Origin: CAZZHG01 sp964653655
GTDB lineage: Bacteria; Bdellovibrionota; FAC87; UBA2466
Length of the DNA stretch: 53,065 bases
Assembly: GCA_964653655.1 (NCBI GenBank)
Contig: CAZZHG010000027.1
Location: forward strand, 1-53,065
Direction: 5' to 3'
Each line of letters opens with the position of its first letter. The first letter of the stretch is position 1. Positions 1 to 7,493 of this stretch are shown here, one piece after another. Both the position numbers and the translations under genes were made by a program. Below the pieces are notes generated by a model. That model saw nothing but the letters and a program-made list of their open reading frames with translations, did no database searches and was not told the origin of the DNA.

Positions 1-1
1 C

Positions 2-229
2 GTCACGCCGGGCACGTTCTACCTGCGCCTGGTCGCGACCAACGCGCTCGGCACCGACGTCCGGTTGGTGTTCGGTACCGCCCGCGATCCCTTCGACAAG
101 TCCTTCGAGGTTTCGATCGGAAAGCTTCGCGCGAAGGGCTGGAGACCCAAGGGGGATCTCGCCGGTGAGATGGAAGCGGCTCTGACTTTCTTCAAACCGC
201 TCAGCGCTCCCAAAAGGAGCCGGGCATGA
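2..229 (+). CDS. C-terminal fragment, probable NAD-dependent sugar epimerase/dehydratase (5' end outside window)
   Basis: An open frame enters from the left edge and ends at a TGA that overlaps the next start codon as ATGA, so it is translationally coupled to the glycosyltransferase behind it. Only 75 residues are visible. The tail has the pattern seen at the end of extended short-chain dehydrogenases that act on nucleotide sugars: a DPFDKSFEVSIGKLRAKGWR segment resembling the 'D-x-S-K-L-x-x-L-G-W-x-P' region, followed by a helix ending in ALTFF like the usual 'T-x-x-W/Y-F'. The Rossmann fold and catalytic YxxxK would lie outside the window, so the family call rests on the tail and the polysaccharide context only. 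Confidence 0.45.
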   Translation, partial: VTPGTFYLRLVATNALGTDVRLVFGTARDPFDKSFEVSIGKLRAKGWRPKGDLAGEMEAALTFFKPLSAPKRSRA

Positions 230-1455
230 AGCGCGTGAAATTCGTCGCCATCTCCCATCCGTGTCTCGAAGAGGTGAACCGGGCGATTTACCGCCGGCTG
301 GCCTCCGAGTTCGGAGTCGACGTTCACGTCGTCATTCCGAGCTACAACGACGTCGGCGACGGCTACAAGCAGTGCCCTCCCGTCGTGGGCGAGCCCTTCC
401 GGGCGACGCTTCTGGAACCGCAGGGCCGGCACTTGCGCCTTCGCCGTCTCAAAGGCCTCGGGCCGCTGCTGGAAGAGCTGCGCCCCACCCACGTTCTCGT
501 CGACGCCGATCCTTCCACGCTCATCGTGAACGAGGTGCTTTGGCGTACCCGCAAGTGGGGGACGAAAGTCTGGAGCATGACGGCGGAGAATCTCGACCGT
601 AACTATCTGCGGGAGGCCCGCGATTTTCTGCTCCGTGGAAAAATCAAGGAAACCCTCAGCAGCCTTCTCACTTGGGCACTGCTCGCGGGCGCGCTTCGGT
701 CGCTGAGCCGGCTCTATACGTTGAGCCAGGACGGAACCCGGTCTCTCGAAAAGATGGGATTCCAAGGACGAGTCACTCAGATTCCTCTCGGTTTCGATCC
801 GAAACTGTTTCACCCTCAGGAACCGGACCGTATTTCGGCGACTCGCCGAAAGCTCGGGCTCCAGGATCGTACCATCGGCTACTTCGGCCGGATGAGTCCC
901 GAAAAGGGAATCCATCTGCTTTTGGAAGCGATCGCCCGAAACAAGGATCAGAAGTGGCAGATCCTCGTCGACCACTTCACGCACGCCCAAACGCCGTACA
1001 TCGCTAAACTCAAATCCTTGGTGACCGATCTCGGCCTCGAGGGCCGCCTCGTATTCTTCGAGGCCAATCACCGGGAAATGCCGGACTTCATGAACGCCGC
1101 CGATATCGTCGTATTGCCCTCCGTTTCCGGCCCCCGCTGGAAAGAGCAGTACGGACGGGTGATCCCGGAAGCGATGGCCTGCGGCAAGGTTGTGGTGGGA
1201 AGCTCGAGCGGGGCGATCCCGGAGCTCATCGGAGATTGCGGCTACATCTTTCCCGAGGGCGACGTGGGAGCCCTTTCGAAGTTGCTCCGCGCTCTAGTCG
1301 ATCAGCCGGAAAGGGAAATCGCGGCGATGGGAAAAAAGGCGAGCACGCGTTCCCACGACCATCTCAGTATTCATACGCAGGCCGAAATTTGGGCCCGCTA
1401 TCTGGATCTTCCTGCCGCCGAGAGCTCCCGCCGGAAACTTCACGCAGTCCGCTAG
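226..1455 (+). CDS. GT-B fold glycosyltransferase (GT4-like)
   Basis: 409 residues, the normal size for a GT4 enzyme, which moves a sugar from a nucleotide donor to a lipid-linked or glycan acceptor at the cytoplasmic face of the inner membrane. The N-terminal half (about 1-190) is the acceptor-side Rossmann domain. The C-terminal half shows the donor-domain hallmarks: IGYFGRMSPEKGIHLLLEAI near 220-240 and an EAMACGKVVVGSSSGAIPEL segment near 320-340, which holds the E-x7-E type donor-binding motif. Start chosen at the ATG overlapping the previous stop (ATGA), preceded by AGGAGC. The 3' end overlaps the convergent glycosyltransferase by 92 bases. Acceptor and sugar cannot be read from the sequence. 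Confidence 0.85.
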   Translation: MKRVKFVAISHPCLEEVNRAIYRRLASEFGVDVHVVIPSYNDVGDGYKQCPPVVGEPFRATLLEPQGRHLRLRRLKGLGPLLEELRPTHVLVDADPSTLIVNEVLWRTRKWGTKVWSMTAENLDRNYLREARDFLLRGKIKETLSSLLTWALLAGALRSLSRLYTLSQDGTRSLEKMGFQGRVTQIPLGFDPKLFHPQEPDRISATRRKLGLQDRTIGYFGRMSPEKGIHLLLEAIARNKDQKWQILVDHFTHAQTPYIAKLKSLVTDLGLEGRLVFFEANHREMPDFMNAADIVVLPSVSGPRWKEQYGRVIPEAMACGKVVVGSSSGAIPELIGDCGYIFPEGDVGALSKLLRALVDQPEREIAAMGKKASTRSHDHLSIHTQAEIWARYLDLPAAESSRRKLHAVR

Positions 1456-2572
1456 CCTCGAGCAAAGAACCCGCGAACCTTTCCGTTCCGTAAAGCGCCG
1501 ACACCCGCTGATGGGCGAATCGCCCCATCCGAGCGGCCGCCGCCCGATCGCTCATCAATTTGGTGAGATGGCGGCCGGCTTCTTCCAAATTCCCCACCGA
1601 AAATACGAATCCCGTTTTGCCCGGCAAGACCAAATCCCCAGCCGCTCCGCAGGTTTCCGTGACGAGGGCGGGTTTTCCCGCGGCGAACGCTTCATTGACG
1701 ACGAGCCCCCACGTTTCGAATTCGGAAGGAACTATGAGCGCATCGGCCGAGTGATAGAGCTCGGCAAGATGCCTCTGCTCGACGAACCCCAGAACATGTA
1801 CGCCGGGCCCCTTCAGCTTTTCTTCAAGAGGACCGCTTCCGGCGAAAACCAGCTGCAGGGAAGGGTCGGAAAGGTTCCGGTGAAGGGTGAGGGCGTCTAC
1901 GGGGCGCTTTCGATCGACGAGCCGCCCGACGAAAAGAAGCACGAAGGCGTCCCTCGCGATTCCCATCCGATCCCGCCACTCGTCGCGCAGCCGAAGGGAC
2001 TCCGCCTCGGGCCTTTCAAAGAACGAAACGTCCACGCAGTAACGTCCGCGGACGATCTTTTCCGCGGGGATGCCGAACGATCGGTAGAAGGCCGCCGACT
2101 TTTCGCCGATGGCCACGAAGCGCGAGACTCCGCGGAAAAAGTACGCGAGCGCGAGACGCCGAAGCACGCTTCTCCAAAGAGAGCTTGGATCGGTGAAAGT
2201 CTCTCCGACGAAGACGAGAGGGATCTTGCGGCGGGCGCTCGCCAGTCTCAATAGCCAATGTTCCGGCAGGTAGTACCCGTAGACGACGATAGCGTCGGGC
2301 TTTTCTCCGGCCAGGATGTCGTTCAGCTTTTTCCATTTTGCCGCAAGTGAGAGGCCCGAGAGGCCGAGCGTCCGATTCGGGTAGCCGGCCGTTAAACCCT
2401 CTCCGGGCGCCCGCTCTTCGGCGGGCCTTCGTTCGGAGAACCACCATTTATCGCCCTCGAAGCGGGCGTTGAAGAAGTAGACCTCCAGGCCCGGGTTTTC
2501 CCGCAATAGGGCCCGGAACACGGGAGAGCGGTATTGGATGGGGTGGGTGTCGAAGACCAGCAGCCGGGCCAT
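1364..2572 (-). CDS. GT-B fold glycosyltransferase (GT4-like), convergent with the preceding one
   Basis: 402 residues from the ATG of MARLLVFDTHPIQYRSPVF; the frame stays open upstream, but that part would run into the divergent neighbour and is low-complexity, so it is not counted. The N-terminal DTHPIQYRSPVFRAL motif is typical of a group of GT4 enzymes from O-antigen and capsule loci. The donor domain carries VLLFVGRLVDRKRPVDAL and VNEAFAAGKPALVTETCGAA followed by a GKTGFVF loop. Together with the genes to its left it marks the end of a surface polysaccharide locus. Its last 92 bases are antisense to the 3' end of the plus-strand glycosyltransferase. Substrate unknown. Confidence 0.85.
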   Translation of the reverse strand: MARLLVFDTHPIQYRSPVFRALLRENPGLEVYFFNARFEGDKWWFSERRPAEERAPGEGLTAGYPNRTLGLSGLSLAAKWKKLNDILAGEKPDAIVVYGYYLPEHWLLRLASARRKIPLVFVGETFTDPSSLWRSVLRRLALAYFFRGVSRFVAIGEKSAAFYRSFGIPAEKIVRGRYCVDVSFFERPEAESLRLRDEWRDRMGIARDAFVLLFVGRLVDRKRPVDALTLHRNLSDPSLQLVFAGSGPLEEKLKGPGVHVLGFVEQRHLAELYHSADALIVPSEFETWGLVVNEAFAAGKPALVTETCGAAGDLVLPGKTGFVFSVGNLEEAGRHLTKLMSDRAAAARMGRFAHQRVSALYGTERFAGSLLEASGLREVSGGSSRRQEDPDSGPKFRPAYEY

Positions 2573-2638
2573 GTCGGCGATTGTACTGCCCAAGGCCCGG
2601 CTCGACAAAACAAGGGGGCCTTTGTAGGATGACCCGCA

Positions 2639-2887
2639 ATGGCACAGTACCCCATCGAGACCGGCAATATTGTCCTGATTTTGGTCGGGATTGCGCTCGT
2701 CATCAGCGGCCCGATCATCATCTATAAGACGGTGACCGGTGTGATTGCCCGCCGCAAGGCGGACCCCAAAGCCAAGCTTCACGGCTTTTCCAACGGCCTC
2801 AATTTCGTGATCGCGATTTTGTTCTTCGTCGCCGGCATCCTGTTCATACTGAACAACCTACGCGGCAATCCACTCTCGGCCTCTTGA
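2639..2887 (+). CDS. small two-helix inner-membrane protein, function unknown
   Basis: 82 residues with two clear hydrophobic helices, about 9-32 (GNIVLILVGIALVISGPIII) and about 52-74 (NFVIAILFFVAGILFILNN), joined by a basic loop (VIARRKADPKAKLHG). By the positive-inside rule the loop is cytoplasmic and both ends are periplasmic. An AGGA lies 9 bases before the ATG. It is divergent from the glycosyltransferase (66-base gap) and convergent with the outer-membrane-type protein behind it. No family recognised. Confidence 0.7.
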   Translation: MAQYPIETGNIVLILVGIALVISGPIIIYKTVTGVIARRKADPKAKLHGFSNGLNFVIAILFFVAGILFILNNLRGNPLSAS

Positions 2888-2892
2888 GGCCT

Positions 2893-2912
2893 CGCCGTCT
2901 ACGTAGACGGCG
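2893..2912. repeat. 20-bp perfect palindrome between convergent genes
   Basis: CGCCGTCTACGTAGACGGCG reads the same on both strands with no spacer. It sits 6 bases after the stop of the small membrane protein and 31 bases before the end of the convergent gene. There is no T-run on either side, so a simple rho-independent terminator is not supported; a protein binding site or an unpaired-loop cruciform are alternatives. Confidence 0.6.
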
Positions 2913-2942
2913 GACGTGGCCGTGAACTTTCCGAAAAGCCGG

Positions 2943-3593
2943 TCACATCTCGAAACGAAGTCCGACTTTCCACTCCTCGCGGGAGAGATCCGAGGACTGC
3001 TTCCCCTCGACGGGTTTGGATTTCGTCCATTCGACGACGAGATAGGTGTTGTTGATGCCGACCGAGTTATCGAGGTCCTTCGCCGAATCGGGATCGATGG
3101 CGTTCAGGCAGAGCTCGAGACCGGCGGAGTAATCCCAGCTCTCGTAGCGGGAGCTGCCGCCCGGATTGCGGGACTCGAAGAGCACCGAGCGCGCGATTTT
3201 TCCGAAGGGAACGAGAATCTGGTTGTCGATGAAATCGGCGCGGTAACCGAGATAACCGCTGACCGGAATGGTGGTCTGCGAGATGCGTCCGCCCACGGCC
3301 GTTCCGAGATCGCGGATGCGGCCGTAACCCAGACTCGCTCCGATGACGGGCTTACCGGCGTAGCCTTTGTACATGGGGATGGGAAGCCACTCGAGGGCCA
3401 GCTGCATGCCGTGGCCCGAGTTCCCGGTGACGTTGGGAAACCTGAGGGGAACGTATTTGAGATCGAGGGCGAAATTGAGGGGCGATACGGCCGCCCGGCT
3501 CTGAATCACCTCGTCGGCGACGGCATCCACCGGTGCCTCGGCGGCCTGAACCGGCAGGGACAACGTCAAAATCACCAAACTCATCCACTTCAT
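2943..3593 (-). CDS. secreted, probable small outer-membrane beta-barrel protein
   Basis: 216 residues. The start MKWMSLVILTLSLPVQAAEA is a signal peptide with a likely cleavage after AQAAEA-type residues, and a GAGGAGAA ribosome site precedes the ATG. The mature part is rich in alternating polar/aromatic strands (LDLKYVPLRF, GMQLALEWLPIPMYKGY, TYLVVEWTKS) and ends in EEWKVGLRFEM, a final amphipathic strand as in outer-membrane barrels, although the last residue is Met rather than Phe. No specific family recognised; porin-like or structural roles are equally possible. Confidence 0.6.
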   Translation of the reverse strand: MKWMSLVILTLSLPVQAAEAPVDAVADEVIQSRAAVSPLNFALDLKYVPLRFPNVTGNSGHGMQLALEWLPIPMYKGYAGKPVIGASLGYGRIRDLGTAVGGRISQTTIPVSGYLGYRADFIDNQILVPFGKIARSVLFESRNPGGSSRYESWDYSAGLELCLNAIDPDSAKDLDNSVGINNTYLVVEWTKSKPVEGKQSSDLSREEWKVGLRFEM

Positions 3594-3664
3594 GGGCTTC
3601 TCCTCATTCGATAGGCCGTTTTTTTATCCAAGTCTCCGTTCAGGTACAAGGGCGATCCCGGCTC

Positions 3665-3693
3665 TCGACAAAGAGAGCGTCCTACGGTAAAAA
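3665..3693 (+). promoter_or_regulatory. candidate sigma70-type promoter
   Basis: TCGACA (5 of 6 matches to TTGACA), a 17-base spacer and TAAAAA (4 of 6 to TATAAT). It lies 77 bases upstream of the next start codon, in a divergent intergenic gap, and would drive the membrane protein/DUF1844 pair. Sequence match only. Confidence 0.35.
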
Positions 3694-3769
3694 CCTGGGG
3701 ATTTTGCAGCATATTCAAGCGCTTCGGCGGCCCGCGGGCGGCTGAAGCCTCTAGGGAGAGTAGACTAAG

Positions 3770-4420
3770 ATGCCGGTCTGGTTGACTTTATTTGGTGGCA
3801 TTGTGGCCACCGTCGCTTTTCTGGGAGGCCTTTTCGGTCTCGTGGTGCTCCTCATTCAGGGCAAGGCCACCAAGGGCCGCCCCCAGTTCGGTTTGTTCTC
3901 TACTGGTGGAAACGGAACGCTGGGCGGTTTCGTGACATGGGACCAGGGCACCTTTGCCGTCGAATTCTACCGTTTCCGGTTCTCCGTCGTGGCGCCCCAA
4001 TGGGAAGAGAAGGAAATGACCTTCACCTACTCGTTCGAAAACGCGAAGAAGGAAGCCTTCTCCCAGATCTTTCAGCTTCCCCCCAATTTGCTGAAGCTCG
4101 TCGCCGATCCGAAGGCGAAGGCGCTCATTTCCGTGGAAGCCCGCTCGACGGAAGAGTTCTCGCTGTCGAAGGACATGACCTTGAAGTCGTTCCGCAAGCT
4201 TTACCAGGCGGCCAAAGCGGATCTCGCGAAACTTCCGCCCGCTCCCGAAGTCGCGGCGACCATGGATGCGCCGCCGGTCATGAGTCTCGATTATTCCGAG
4301 CTGGTCGCCCGTAAGAAAAAATTGAAAGCTTTGGAGAGCGCCGCCGCCGCGAAGGCCGCGAAGAAGCCGGCCGCGACGGCCGCTGCCGCCGCGCCTGCCG
4401 CCGAAACCGCCGCTACCTAA
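3770..4420 (+). CDS. membrane-anchored protein with Ala-rich C-terminal tail, function unknown
   Basis: 216 residues. One N-terminal transmembrane helix (about 4-29, LTLFGGIVATVAFLGGLFGL) is followed by a soluble domain of about 130 residues with beta-rich stretches (FAVEFYRFRFSVVAPQ, EMTFTYSFENAK) and a low-complexity tail of Ala/Lys/Pro/Thr from about residue 180. A GGGAGAG lies upstream of the ATG. The gene ends 9 bases before the DUF1844 gene and is surely co-transcribed with it. No family recognised; the Ala/Lys tail may bind an acidic surface or be a simple linker. Confidence 0.7.
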   Translation: MPVWLTLFGGIVATVAFLGGLFGLVVLLIQGKATKGRPQFGLFSTGGNGTLGGFVTWDQGTFAVEFYRFRFSVVAPQWEEKEMTFTYSFENAKKEAFSQIFQLPPNLLKLVADPKAKALISVEARSTEEFSLSKDMTLKSFRKLYQAAKADLAKLPPAPEVAATMDAPPVMSLDYSELVARKKKLKALESAAAAKAAKKPAATAAAAAPAAETAAT

Positions 4421-4429
4421 GGAGAGAAT

Positions 4430-4795
4430 ATGAGCGAAGACAAAGACGGGTTTCGGGTAATCGATCGCCGCGGTTCCGCGAAGGAAACTCCCGCCACGGA
4501 AGGCGCCGGCTTCACGATGAAGGAACAGGCTCCGCCGGCCTCCGCCACTCCCGATGAAATCGATTTTTCGACTTTGGTGTTCTCGCTCGCGACGGGCGCG
4601 TTCATCCATCTCGGGCTTGCGGCCGATCCCGTGACTCAGAAGACGGAGAAAAACACTCCGCTCGCCAAACAGAACATCGACATCCTCGAAATGCTGCAGA
4701 AAAAGACGAAGGGCAATCTATCGGCCGAAGAGGGCCAGCTGCTCGACAGTCTTCTTACCGAGCTTCGCCTTCGCTACGTCGATGCGGTGAAGTAG
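4430..4795 (+). CDS. DUF1844 domain protein
   Basis: 121 residues. After a disordered 45-residue start, residues 45-120 match the DUF1844 pattern: DFSTLVFSLATGAFIHLGL, then DPVTQKTEKNTPLAKQNIDI, then MLQKKTKGNLSAEEGQLLDS and an LRLRYVDAVK end. This family is widespread in deltaproteobacteria, Planctomycetes and relatives and has no established function. AGGAGA precedes the ATG. It follows a membrane protein by 9 bases and is convergent, with a 6-base gap, to the secreted protein behind it. Confidence 0.85.
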   Translation: MSEDKDGFRVIDRRGSAKETPATEGAGFTMKEQAPPASATPDEIDFSTLVFSLATGAFIHLGLAADPVTQKTEKNTPLAKQNIDILEMLQKKTKGNLSAEEGQLLDSLLTELRLRYVDAVK

Positions 4796-4801
4796 TCCCG
4801 C

Positions 4802-5410
4802 TTAGTTGTGCCACCAGGGATTTTGGAACTCCGTCCTTAGGAAATCGCAGATAGAGTACTCGTCCTTGAGTACCTTGCCGTCGGCGTCTTTACGGACCCG
4901 GCGGATCCGAAGCTTTTGGCCCGTGGGCTTGCCGAAGGCGAGAAGGTAGACCGGACCGCCGACGGACGAACGGAACTGATGGACGTCACCCATCGAAATC
5001 GTCGTCTCCACGTCCTCGTTCGCCTCCTTGTCGTGGTGGCCCATCACGAGCTCCATGAGCTTCGTGGATTCGTCGATGGTCAGCTTGCTCGTGGTAGGTG
5101 TGCTGTAACCGCTGTCCGAGAGCGATACGGCGACGCCATGGGCGCCGTCGAAATCGTTATTGTTCACCTGGATGTCGAGCATGTTGGAGGGCTTTTGCGC
5201 CATCCAAACGTGCCGGTGGATCGAGATGTAGCAAGAGAAGCCGTTGGTCTCTCCCATGTAGCCGTCCGAGGGAAAGGCGAAGTCCAGAATCTTGTGGGCC
5301 TTCTGAAGATCGTCGAGCCCTTCGAGAGTTTTCGTTTCGATGGTACGCATCGTCTCCGCCGAGGCGGAGAGGGAGAGAAACATCAGAATCGTCGCGAAAA
5401 AGGCTTTCAT
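4802..5410 (-). CDS. secreted protein of unknown function
   Basis: 202 residues from the ATG of MKAFFATILMFLSLSASAET, which has AGGAG 5 bases upstream; a GTG two codons earlier also lies in frame but leaves no room for the ribosome site. The first 20 residues form a signal peptide cut after SASA. The mature protein is acidic and contains GFSCYISIHRHVWMAQ and a VYLLAFGKPTGQ stretch; two cysteines (in FSCYI and SICDF) could form a periplasmic disulphide. No family recognised. Confidence 0.7.
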   Translation of the reverse strand: MKAFFATILMFLSLSASAETMRTIETKTLEGLDDLQKAHKILDFAFPSDGYMGETNGFSCYISIHRHVWMAQKPSNMLDIQVNNNDFDGAHGVAVSLSDSGYSTPTTSKLTIDESTKLMELVMGHHDKEANEDVETTISMGDVHQFRSSVGGPVYLLAFGKPTGQKLRIRRVRKDADGKVLKDEYSICDFLRTEFQNPWWHN

Positions 5411-5713
5411 GGGCACTCCTTGAGGGTGGGGGTAATTACCTTAGAGCCTCGTTCCGACTCCACCGCGGCAGCCAACGGTGGAGGGAACCGTGGGGAAAAG
5501 ATCCCTACGGGCCGACGAGCACGGGCGTCGGAGCGGGAAAGGGCTTTCTTAACGAAGAGCTCGGCTTCGAAAAAACACCTACTTTGTAAACGTTTTCGGA
5601 GCGATGCGATAGGCCGTGTAATGGCGGTTCGCCGGGACTAGATTCACCGGCGTTCCCGCAAGCCTCGAATGGTGTAGCTGGGTTGAAGAGGGAACTTACT
5701 TAGAGGGCAACAA
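5411..5713. other. intergenic region between divergent secreted-protein genes
   Basis: About 300 bases with no convincing gene. It holds the ribosome site of the leftward gene at its left end and GAGGG 7 bases before the M23 peptidase start at its right end. A 6-bp inverted repeat CGCCGG...CCGGCG (about 5629-5652) lies in the peptidase leader. Both promoters are expected here but no clear -35/-10 pair stands out. Confidence 0.5.
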
Positions 5714-7423
5714 ATGAAAAAACTACTGTGGTTAGCGGCCTTTCACTCTCTCGCCATCGGAATGGCGGAGGCTCGGTGCAAGCCCGAGGAACTGTCTTTG
5801 AAGTGGCCGATCCGGACCAAGGAAAACATCGAATGGGTCGTAAATAACTACGTCGACCTCGATACGACCGCCGGTGGAATGAAGGACTACAAAGGCAATC
5901 TCAACTCCAACGCCAAGACCTATGACGGACACGGCGGCATCGACATCGATACGCCCACCTTCCGCGAATCGGACAACGGCGTGAATGTGTTTGCTTCGGC
6001 CGCGGGAACCGTCACTTCGGTGCAATCGGACCTCTTCGATCGCAACTACGTCGGCGCCGCCGGCTGCGGCCCCTGGAACCACGTCGCCGTCACCCACGAC
6101 AACGGCTTCGTCAGCTACTACGGGCATCTCAGAAAAGGCAGCGTGCGGGTGAAGGTCGGAGACGTCATTCCCCAGGGAAAAGCCCTCGGCCTCGTCGGCA
6201 GTTCCGGCTGCTCCTCCACGGCCCACCTGCACTTCGAATTGCAGTGCGATGGCGCGGTCGTGGATCCGATGCTCCAGAACATGTTCACCAATCCGCCCGA
6301 GTACTCTCCGCCCCTTCGTGTGATGGACATGATCGTCCGTAAGGGCGAGTTCCCGAACGTGAACAACGACGCTCTGATGAAGGATCCACAACCGAACATC
6401 ACCTCCATCCAGCCCGGTTCGCGCCTCGCGGTGGGACTCACCACCTCCGGGGGAAGAAACGGCGACACGGTCGACATCCAAATCCTCCGGGGCGACAACA
6501 GCCTTTGGACGACGTTCGGACCCATCACCGTCACGGGAGAGTGGCGCCACAACTGGCCCCGCTGGTGGATCAACCTGCCGAACAATGCCTCGGGAATCTG
6601 GCTCGCCATCGCGCGGGTCAACGGCACCGAAGTCATGCGCAAGGCGTTTACCGTGGAGCCGAACCCGCTCGCGTTCACGTACGCGATGCCGGACGTTGCC
6701 TATCAGGCGAACTTCGTATCGCTGGGGAACGACTCGTACCGCACCCTTCAGATCGACGGTTCCACCTCGCCGGACGGCGCGCGTATCAGCGCGATTCACC
6801 GCCGGGACGGTCTGGGAGTGCATGCGTTTCACAACATTAACTACGCGGATTTCGCCACGCTCTACCGGCAGCAGACGGCGAGAGGCGCCCAGCTGCTCAA
6901 CTTCGACAGCTACGTGTGGGGCGGCCAGATCCTGTGGGCCGGCTACTTCGGCCCGAAGGTGCACGGCGGGTGGAGAGTCGAGCACATGCTGAATCGCACC
7001 GATCACCTTAGAGTGTTCGAAGAGGCGAAGCGGGCGGGCCTGGTTCCGTACGTGATTTCAGTCGCGGTACTGAACGGCACGCACTACTACTCTTCCGCGT
7101 ACGGACAGAGCGCGAGCAGCGGTATCGTGGCCAGCGCCGACATCACGGAAGCGGCCTATCAGCAGGTCTTCAATCTGCACACGGGCAACGGCATGGGTCT
7201 CGCGTACCTCGACGTGTACGACAACGGTCAGGGCACGCCGCTCTTCTCGGCCATCTGGCGGAAGGAAGTCGCCCCGTCCCGTCAGCTCGTCCGGCACAAC
7301 CTGAAGCAGGGTGAGTACAACGCTCTCTCCGACCAGCTTCGTGCCCAGGGCATGACCGCGACCCACATCACGAGTTACCTCAAGGGAGGAAACCGGTATT
7401 ACGCGGGCATTTGGACTCGCTAA
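5714..7423 (+). CDS. secreted M23 (LytM) metallopeptidase with four C-terminal BTRD-like repeats
   Basis: 569 residues, with a 20-residue signal peptide (cut after AEA). The peptidase domain, about 45-195, has every M23 zinc/catalytic motif: H73-x3-D77 (GHGGIDID), SYYGHL at 134-139 and H171-L-H173 (HLHFE). Such enzymes cut peptidoglycan cross-links or glycine-rich peptides. A linker with a beta-sandwich look (about 225-320) leads to about four repeats of 40-45 residues ending in motifs such as LFSAIWRK and YYAGIWTR. These resemble the bacterial tandem repeats of polyglycine hydrolase-like proteins (BTRD1), an inference from pattern. GAGGG precedes the ATG. Likely acts in the periplasm or outside the cell, on own or foreign walls. 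Confidence 0.85.
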   Translation: MKKLLWLAAFHSLAIGMAEARCKPEELSLKWPIRTKENIEWVVNNYVDLDTTAGGMKDYKGNLNSNAKTYDGHGGIDIDTPTFRESDNGVNVFASAAGTVTSVQSDLFDRNYVGAAGCGPWNHVAVTHDNGFVSYYGHLRKGSVRVKVGDVIPQGKALGLVGSSGCSSTAHLHFELQCDGAVVDPMLQNMFTNPPEYSPPLRVMDMIVRKGEFPNVNNDALMKDPQPNITSIQPGSRLAVGLTTSGGRNGDTVDIQILRGDNSLWTTFGPITVTGEWRHNWPRWWINLPNNASGIWLAIARVNGTEVMRKAFTVEPNPLAFTYAMPDVAYQANFVSLGNDSYRTLQIDGSTSPDGARISAIHRRDGLGVHAFHNINYADFATLYRQQTARGAQLLNFDSYVWGGQILWAGYFGPKVHGGWRVEHMLNRTDHLRVFEEAKRAGLVPYVISVAVLNGTHYYSSAYGQSASSGIVASADITEAAYQQVFNLHTGNGMGLAYLDVYDNGQGTPLFSAIWRKEVAPSRQLVRHNLKQGEYNALSDQLRAQGMTATHITSYLKGGNRYYAGIWTR

Positions 7424-7444
7424 GAAGTCCTGGTAAAACATAAG

Positions 7445-7480
7445 ACGCCGGCCCCGGTAATCGGGGCCGGCGTTTAATTT
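7445..7480 (+). terminator. strong hairpin with short T-rich tail
   Basis: A perfect 12-bp GC-rich stem (7445-7456 with 7462-7473, 5-base loop) followed by TTAATTT. It lies 21 bases after the M23 gene and only 13 bases before the ATG of the dipeptidase, whose AGGAG begins at 7481. It should end most M23 transcription; the tail is interrupted, so read-through is likely. Confidence 0.8.
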
Positions 7481-7493
7481 AGGAGCCCGCCCT

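Noticed and set aside
5732..7006. 424-residue open frame antisense to the M23 peptidase
   Set aside because: All M23 motifs are on the plus strand; the antisense product is V/R/H-rich without known domains.
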